Positions 7,737-11,904 of a stretch of 11,904 nt of DNA are shown piece after piece. Each line of letters opens with the position of its first letter. The first letter of the stretch is position 1. The stretch is from an uncultured Clostridia bacterium. GTDB lineage: Bacteria > Bacillota > Clostridia > Christensenellales > Aristaeellaceae. The translations under genes and the position numbers were made by a program. The stretch spans positions 1 to 11,904 of the forward strand of contig CAKUAV010000096.1 of NCBI GenBank assembly GCA_934636425.1, written 5' to 3'. Below the pieces are notes generated by a model that was given only the letters and a program-made list of their open reading frames with translations, searched no databases and was not told the DNA's origin.

Positions 7737-9185
7737 TTACTTCGCGGCCTTCCACGCGTCGTACTGAGCCTGATACCAGGCGATCACGTCGTCGATGCCG
7801 ACGCTCTTGAGAGAGTCGCGCAGCATGGGCACGTATTCCTCGGCGTCCAGCACGCCCACCTCGAGCAGCGGGTTGTACTCGGCGATGGCGCCGTTGACAG
7901 CCGCGATCTTGTCGTTGATCTCAGAGGAATCGGGGTTGAAGCCCAGCATGGGGGAATCGGTCGCGGACTCGTTGAACGCGATGTACTGATCCCACTTGTC
8001 GTCCGGCTCGCCCACCATCAGGTAGGAGATGAACATATTCTGAGTGGTCCAGTTCTGGGTGAAGTAGTTGTCGGTCCAGCCGTCGAACTGGTGAACCTTG
8101 CCGTCGACCAGCTCGTAGTGGCGGCCTTCGATGCCGTAGGCCATCATGTTCTTGATCTCGGGATCGGTGTTCCAGGCCTGCAGCAGCTCCATGCACTTCT
8201 CGGGATACTTTGTCTTGGCCAGAATCGCCCAGACGGAGCCGGCGCAGTTGCCGGTGGTGTTGACGATGGGGGTCACGACCATGGGAGTCATATCAGTGCC
8301 AGTACTCGCCGAAACACCAACCTCATTCAGCGGGCTGTAGGAGACGCAGCCCACGCCGTACTTGCCGTTGTACTTGCCGTTCTCATCCTTGATAACATAG
8401 GGATTCTCAGCGGTGGCGACGTCCTCGATGATGTAGCCCTTCTGATACCAGTCGTTCATCAGCTTGCAGAACGCCATATACTCGTCGGTGTCGAACCAGT
8501 TGACGAATGTGTCGGGCTTATCATAGAACAGAGTCACAGCCTTGCAGGTGCTGATCGTGTCCACATAGTAGCGCTTGTACAGCTCGGGCATATGGCTGTT
8601 GACGTTGGTCTGAAGGCCATAGCGATCGGTGCCCTTCAGCGCCTCCAGAACGACCTCGATGTCCTCATACTTCTTGATGGAAGCGGGATCGATGTTGTTC
8701 TCCTTCAGGAAGGAAGTCTCAGCATAGAACGCGGAGCAGACGGGCACTTCCTTGTTGGTGGGCACGCAGTAGTTGCGACCGTCGATCTTGGAGCCTTCCC
8801 ACAGAGCATGGTTCACGGTGTTGTACAGCTCCGGATAATCGGCCAGCTTGTCGGTGATGTCCAGATACGCGCCGCTGCGGGCACGGTTCGGATAGTCGAT
8901 CCAGGACGCGTCAAAGACCAGATCCATGGGCTCGTCGGAGGCGATGAGCAGCGGGATCTTCTGGGCAAATTCACCCTTGCCCTGCTTGACCAGCTCGACC
9001 TTCACGCCGACCTTCTCCATCGTGAGCTTGCTCAGCTCCTCGGAAACGAGCGCGTCGTCGGGTTTCTGTTCATCGTTGGGGAACAGGCGCAGCGTGATGG
9101 TCTCCTTGTCCTCGGCGACGGCGGTCATGCCGCACATGCCCAGCGCCAGAACCAGAGCCAGTGCCAATGCCAGCAGTTTCTTCAT
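7737..9185 (-). CDS. ABC transporter extracellular substrate-binding protein, DUF3502-type
   Basis: This 482-residue protein binds the transported sugar or glycan outside the membrane and delivers it to the two permeases encoded just upstream. The N-terminus MKKLLALALALVLALGM is a signal peptide with a likely AVA cleavage site at 22-24. Cys18 is preceded by Met, so the lipobox usual for Gram-positive binding proteins is not convincing. The body (about 29-340) has the family 1 solute-binding fold pattern, including LRLFPNDEQ and MDLVFDASW near the start. Residues about 345-480, with GIEGRHYEL and the SSEINDKIAAVNGAI stretch, match the DUF3502 C-terminal domain of LipO-like binding proteins. 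The start is fixed by GAGGAGGA at 9193-9200, 7 bases from the ATG. It is the last gene of the operon. The substrate cannot be read from sequence; complex carbohydrate is the family expectation. Confidence 0.93.
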   Translation of the reverse strand: MKKLLALALALVLALGMCGMTAVAEDKETITLRLFPNDEQKPDDALVSEELSKLTMEKVGVKVELVKQGKGEFAQKIPLLIASDEPMDLVFDASWIDYPNRARSGAYLDITDKLADYPELYNTVNHALWEGSKIDGRNYCVPTNKEVPVCSAFYAETSFLKENNIDPASIKKYEDIEVVLEALKGTDRYGLQTNVNSHMPELYKRYYVDTISTCKAVTLFYDKPDTFVNWFDTDEYMAFCKLMNDWYQKGYIIEDVATAENPYVIKDENGKYNGKYGVGCVSYSPLNEVGVSASTGTDMTPMVVTPIVNTTGNCAGSVWAILAKTKYPEKCMELLQAWNTDPEIKNMMAYGIEGRHYELVDGKVHQFDGWTDNYFTQNWTTQNMFISYLMVGEPDDKWDQYIAFNESATDSPMLGFNPDSSEINDKIAAVNGAIAEYNPLLEVGVLDAEEYVPMLRDSLKSVGIDDVIAWYQAQYDAWKAAK

Positions 9186-9192
9186 GGGGTTG

Positions 9193-9200
9193 TCCTCCTC
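9193..9200 (-). promoter_or_regulatory. Strong ribosome binding site of the substrate-binding protein gene
   Basis: GAGGAGGA on the minus strand lies 7 bases before the ATG. It is a stronger site than those of the two permeases, in keeping with the excess of binding protein usual in these importers. A weak TAATAT further upstream is not a convincing promoter. Confidence 0.8.
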
Positions 9201-9250
9201 AAATAATATTATGGTTACGCACAGGGCGCAAACATCGAAGCAATGCGGCG

Positions 9251-9318
9251 TTCGGAATTATGAGTGCGGAATCGATTGTGAAATGGCAGTTCCGCAGTGC
9301 GCATTCCGAATTCCGAAT
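9251..9318. repeat. Nested inverted repeat inside the ABC operon
   Basis: TTCGGAAT (9251-9258) pairs with ATTCCGAA (9303-9310), and within it TGCGGAA (9265-9271) pairs with TTCCGCA (9290-9296), giving an interrupted hairpin of about 60 bases. On the right side ATTCCGA is repeated in tandem (to 9318). It starts 7 bases after the permease stop codon. No T run follows, so full termination is unlikely; it could shield or process the mRNA between permease and binding-protein genes, or be a dispersed repeat. Confidence 0.65.
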
Positions 9319-9324
9319 TGAGCG

Positions 9325-10245
9325 TCAGCCCTTCACCGAGCCTATTGTCATGCCGCGGATGAAGAACTTCTGGAAGAAGGGATAGATGACCAGTATCGGG
9401 CCGAGCGTGCAGAACAGAAGCGCCATGCGCGTCGCCATCGTGGGGATGCTGTTGAGCTCCTTCAGCTCCAGATCGGACAGATTGCCCATCGACTCGCGCA
9501 TCTTCAAGAACTCGATGTTCTTCTCGACGCGCATCAGCATGAGCTGCAGCGTGGCCTTGTCCGCATCGTCGATATAGAGCATGGAGGTCTGCCATTCGTT
9601 CCAGTGGCCCACGGCGCACATGAAGCCTATTGAGGCCAGCACGGGCGCCATGATGGGCATGACGATCTTAAAGAACGTATAGACCTCGCCCGCGCCGTCG
9701 ATCTTGGCGGCCTCGATCAGCGAATCGGGCACATTGGACGTGATGAACGTCCGCATGACGATGCAGTTCATCGTGCTCACGCAGCCGGGCACGACCAGCA
9801 CCAGCAGGTTGTTGCGCAGGTGGTACACATTGGCGTTGATCAGATAGCCGCCCAGCATGCCGCCGGAGAAGAGCATTGTGATCAGCAGATAGATGGCCAG
9901 CGGCCCGCGCAGCATGAAGTCCTTGCGGCTGAGCGAATAGGCGAACATGCTGGTGAGCAGCAGCGTTAAAAGCGTGCCGACGACGGTCTCGAATATCGTG
10001 ATCTTATAGGACTGTATGAGCTGTCCGCCGAAGCTGAACACGTATTTATACGCGCCCGTCGACCAGCTGGACGGGAAGAACGTAAAGCCTCGCTCGGCGA
10101 TGCTCACATCGGAGCTGAACGAGACGACCAGCACCAGCGCCACGGGCAAAAAGCAGAGTATCGTAAACAGCAGTATGATGACGGCGAGCACAACCTGTCC
10201 GCGCGTGACCTTGGTTTTCTCGGCTCTTCTGGTTTTCTCTTCCAT
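9325..10245 (-). CDS. lplC: Carbohydrate ABC transporter permease, LplC/YtcP-like
   Basis: This 306-residue integral membrane protein is one half of the heterodimeric channel of a CUT1-type sugar importer. About six membrane segments are visible, near residues 15-42, 85-107, 115-137, 145-165, 195-215 and 274-292. The cytoplasmic EAA loop that docks the ATPase is at about 178-197 (EAAKIDGAGEVYTFFKIVMP). Family landmarks include LFSGGM (125-130), MRTF (164-167), AVGHWNEW (211-218) and the C-terminal YPFFQKFFIRGMTIGSVKG. Length and ends match complete family members. It starts 15 bases after the preceding permease stop, with GGAGGGAGG just ahead of the ATG and overlapping the gap, so translation is probably coupled. 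No ATPase gene is adjacent; a shared ATPase encoded elsewhere (MsmX type) is the usual solution. The symbol reflects family likeness, not proven orthology. Confidence 0.93.
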   Translation of the reverse strand: MEEKTRRAEKTKVTRGQVVLAVIILLFTILCFLPVALVLVVSFSSDVSIAERGFTFFPSSWSTGAYKYVFSFGGQLIQSYKITIFETVVGTLLTLLLTSMFAYSLSRKDFMLRGPLAIYLLITMLFSGGMLGGYLINANVYHLRNNLLVLVVPGCVSTMNCIVMRTFITSNVPDSLIEAAKIDGAGEVYTFFKIVMPIMAPVLASIGFMCAVGHWNEWQTSMLYIDDADKATLQLMLMRVEKNIEFLKMRESMGNLSDLELKELNSIPTMATRMALLFCTLGPILVIYPFFQKFFIRGMTIGSVKG

Positions 10246-10260
10246 GTTGTGCCTCCCTCC

Positions 10261-11178
10261 TCAGAACAGCGCGTTGTCCGGCGCGATTTTGCGCACGATC
10301 AGGTTGACCGTCACGACCATGAAGCAGCCCACAGCCGACTGGAAGAAGGACACCGCGCCGGTCAGGCCGTAATCGGACGAGCCGCCCATCAGCGCATTCA
10401 GGACGTAGGCGTCGATGGTCTGCGTGGTGGAGTAGAGTATGCCGGTGTTCTTGGTCACCTGATAGAACAGGCCGGTGTTGGAGCTCATGATGCCGCCCAG
10501 ACCCAGCAGCAGCAGTATTGAGATCATGCTGGCCAGCATGGGGAGCGTCAGATAGCGGATCTGCTGGCGCTTGTTTGCGCCGTCCAGCTCTGCCGCCTCG
10601 AATATCTCGGGATCCATGCCGGAGAGCGCGGAGAGATAGAGTATGCAGCCGTAGCCGGTGCCCTTCCAGATGTTGACGATTGTAAGTATTGTCGGCCAGT
10701 ATTTGGCGCTCATGTACCACTGGATTTTTTTCTGCCCCATTGAGAGCAGCAGCCCGTTGACCACGCCGTTATTCTCGAGCATGGCCTGCACGATATAGGT
10801 GACGGCCACATACGATATGAACGTGGGCATGATCATGACGGTATGGGTGATGCGGACGAAATGCCGGAACATGCACTCATGCAGCATGATGGCCAGCGCC
10901 ACATTGCACACCGTGCCGATCGCCGTGAACAGGAAGTAATATCCCAGCGTGTTGCGGACGATGCGCGCAAATGTCTTGCCGTTGGTGAACAGGAATTTGA
11001 AGTTATCAAACCCGATCCACGGGCTGCCCCATATGCCCTTCATATAGTCGAATTTCTTAAACGCCACCAGCGCGCCGTACATCGGCACATAGCTGAACAT
11101 AAATATCAGCACGATGCCCGGCAGCGCCATGGCCAGCAGCGCTCTGTGCTTGATCGTGTTGCGCACAAGCCCTTTCAT
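10261..11178 (-). CDS. lplB: Carbohydrate ABC transporter permease, LplB-like
   Basis: This 305-residue membrane protein is the other channel subunit and the first gene of the operon. Membrane segments appear near residues 13-40, 77-98, 112-132, 163-185, 213-232 and 270-296. LplB family landmarks are ALPGIVLIFMFSYVPMYG (18-35), GSPWIGFDNF (51-60), the IWKGTGYGCILYLSAL stretch (170-185) and the EAA loop EAAELDGANKRQQIRYLTLP (194-213). The length fits a complete protein. The start at 11178 has AAGGGTG in front of it at normal spacing and lies about 22 bases downstream of the predicted transcription start. The paired permeases plus a DUF3502 binding protein indicate uptake of oligosaccharides or similar glycans; the exact substrate is not readable. 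Confidence 0.93.
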   Translation of the reverse strand: MKGLVRNTIKHRALLAMALPGIVLIFMFSYVPMYGALVAFKKFDYMKGIWGSPWIGFDNFKFLFTNGKTFARIVRNTLGYYFLFTAIGTVCNVALAIMLHECMFRHFVRITHTVMIMPTFISYVAVTYIVQAMLENNGVVNGLLLSMGQKKIQWYMSAKYWPTILTIVNIWKGTGYGCILYLSALSGMDPEIFEAAELDGANKRQQIRYLTLPMLASMISILLLLGLGGIMSSNTGLFYQVTKNTGILYSTTQTIDAYVLNALMGGSSDYGLTGAVSFFQSAVGCFMVVTVNLIVRKIAPDNALF

Positions 11179-11206
11179 CCAATCACCCTTCCCGATTTAT
11201 AGATAT

Positions 11207-11236
11207 ATTATATAATTCACATTCCCGCCCTGTCTA
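11207..11236 (-). promoter_or_regulatory. Sigma-A-type promoter of the ABC transporter operon
   Basis: On the minus strand TAGACA (11231-11236, five of six to TTGACA) and a perfect TATAAT (11207-11212) are separated by 18 bases. Transcription would start near 11200, about 22 bases before the ATG. The -10 lies in an AT-rich block (11195-11218). No clear cre-like operator was seen. Confidence 0.7.
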
Positions 11237-11283
11237 TGATACAATTCCGATATTTCAAGCACTTTTCCGACTTCCTTTGTTAA

Positions 11284-11454
11284 GCAGGCTGAGCCTGCAC
11301 TCAGACCGCTCCGCGCACGCAACCCGGCTCCGCGCCGCTTGGGAGCGGTTCGAGTCTGGACGTTTGTGCGTGTTGGTTTCTTCGCTGTACAGCCCGACTT
11401 GACCGGCCATTAATCAGAGCCGGTCAAGTCTCTCCCTGTGCCCGGGCGACGGCG
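11284..11454. repeat. Complex repeat array, unit 1 (171 bases)
   Basis: It begins with the palindrome GCAGGCTGAGCCTGC (11284-11298), continues with one CCGCTCCGCGCAC submodule (11306-11318), then a conserved stretch CGAGTCTGGACGTTTGTGCG, the 12-bp-stem hairpin at 11396-11430, and a GC-rich end with CCCGGGCGACGGCG. It is the most diverged of the three units. No coding signal is convincing. Confidence 0.85.
11396..11430. repeat. Conserved 12-bp-stem hairpin of unit 1
   Basis: GACTTGACCGGC and GCCGGTCAAGTC form a perfect 12-bp stem around an 11-base loop CATTAATCAGA. The flanks have no T run on either strand, so this is not a standard terminator. Confidence 0.8.
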
Positions 11455-11698
11455 GCAGGCTGAGCCCGCATCTACTCCGCTCCGCGCACCGGCAGTGCCG
11501 GCTGACACTCCGCTCCGCGCACGCAACCCGGCCGCAGTGCGGCTTCCACTCCGCTCCGCGCACGCAACCCGACTCTTCAGCGCTTGGGGGCGGCTCGAGT
11601 CTGGACGTTTGTGCGTGTTGATTTCTTCGCTGTACAGCCCGACTTGACCGGCCATTAATCAGAGCCGGTCAAGTCTTTCCATCTGCCCGGGGACGGCG
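11455..11698. repeat. Complex repeat array, unit 2 (244 bases)
   Basis: Same order as unit 1 but with three submodules beginning CCGCTCCGCGCAC (11477, 11510, 11551). The first two are followed by small palindromes, CCGGCAGTGCCGG and CCGCAGTGCGG. The hairpin with the 12-bp stem is at 11641-11675. From 11510 to 11675 it is nearly identical to 11721-11886 in unit 3, with two differences seen. Confidence 0.87.
11641..11675. repeat. Conserved 12-bp-stem hairpin of unit 2
   Basis: Identical in stem and loop to the hairpins at 11396-11430 and 11852-11886. TCTTTCC follows on the plus strand, with too few T for a good terminator. Confidence 0.8.
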
Positions 11699-11904
11699 GC
11701 AGGCTGAGCCCGCACCCACACCGCTCCGCGCACGCAACCCGGCCGCAGTGCGGCTTCCACTCCGCTCCGCGCACGCAACCCGACTCTTCAGCGCTTGGGG
11801 GCGGCTCGAGTCTGGACGTTTGTGCGGGTTGGTTTCTTCGCTGTACAGCCCGACTTGACCGGCCATTAATCAGAGCCGGTCAAGTCTCTCCCTGTGCCCG
11901 GGCG
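11699..11904. repeat. Complex repeat array, unit 3 (cut by window edge)
   Basis: It has two submodules (CCGCTCCGCGCAC at 11721 and 11762). The window ends in CCCGGGCG, the same sequence that in unit 1 precedes the start of the next unit, so the array probably continues to the right. Confidence 0.85.
11852..11886. repeat. Conserved 12-bp-stem hairpin of unit 3
   Basis: Third identical copy of the stem GACTTGACCGGC/GCCGGTCAAGTC with loop CATTAATCAGA. Confidence 0.8.

Noticed and set aside
7713..9206. 497-codon open frame on the plus strand opposite the substrate-binding protein gene
   Set aside because: The minus-strand frame encodes a clear solute-binding protein with a signal peptide and strong ribosome binding site; the plus-strand frame reads as repetitive hydrophobic shadow sequence.
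11341..11365. tRNA T-arm-like GGTTCGAGTC in unit 1
   Set aside because: The flanking bases do not form a five-pair stem, no acceptor or anticodon arm is found, and the other units have GGCTCGAGTC instead.
11375..11390. Possible relation between GCGTGTTGGTTTCTTC in the array and the complement of the 7481-7492 repeat tail
   Set aside because: The match needs a 3-base gap and is too short to separate from chance.
11396..11430. Rho-independent terminator at the 12-bp-stem hairpin
   Set aside because: There is no T run after the stem on either strand.
11306..11774. CRISPR-like spacing of the CCGCTCCGCGCAC submodules
   Set aside because: Spacing is irregular (33, 41, 170 bases), the intervening sequences are themselves repeated, and no cas gene is present.
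11410..11866. Short minus-strand frames starting MAGQVGLYSEE in the repeat array
   Set aside because: They follow the repeat units, lack ribosome binding sites, are Arg/Ser/Ala-rich, and equally open frames occur on the other strand.

Overview
The window is GC-rich chromosomal DNA that looks like an uncultured or gut-type member of the Clostridia (Bacillota). The evidence is strong AGGAGG ribosome binding sites, a YesM-type sensor kinase, an LplB/LplC-type sugar ABC transporter without its own ATPase, and a very large exported protein ending in bacterial SH3 domains. No rRNA, tRNA, CRISPR array, transposase or phage gene is visible.

Left part, plus strand (2-7416). The window opens inside the C-terminal half of a YesM-like histidine kinase that ends at 784. 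A 156-base gap with an extended -10 promoter leads to a two-gene unit. Its first gene is a small exported rhodanese with an active-site cysteine and a C-terminal CxxC (941-1414). Its second gene encodes a 1995-residue secreted multidomain protein (1429-7416), whose ribosome binding site directly abuts the rhodanese stop codon. The large protein has about 34 cysteines after its signal peptide, including a CTPC motif, so a sulfur or thiol link between the two products is a reasonable hypothesis.

Middle (7417-7736). The plus-strand and minus-strand genes converge here. The 320-base gap holds two diverged copies of a hairpin-forming repeat of about 60 bases, another inverted repeat, and a terminator serving the minus-strand operon and possibly the large gene.

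Right part, minus strand (7737-11178). A three-gene carbohydrate ABC importer operon runs leftward from a sigma-A-like promoter at 11207-11236: LplB-type permease, LplC/YtcP-type permease, then an extracellular substrate-binding protein with a DUF3502-like C-terminus. No ATPase gene is present; in this transporter class a shared ATPase encoded elsewhere usually energises several importers. YesM-type kinases commonly regulate such importers, so the kinase at the left edge may belong to the same sugar-response module. A nested inverted repeat separates the second permease from the binding-protein gene.

Right edge (11179-11904). Beyond the operon promoter there is no credible gene. From 11284 to the window end lies a nested repeat array: three units of 171, 244 and at least 206 bases, each ending in an identical hairpin with a 12-bp stem and containing one, three or two copies of a short GC-rich submodule. 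The array runs off the right edge. It and the 7432-7605 repeat pair are the most unusual non-coding structures in the window.
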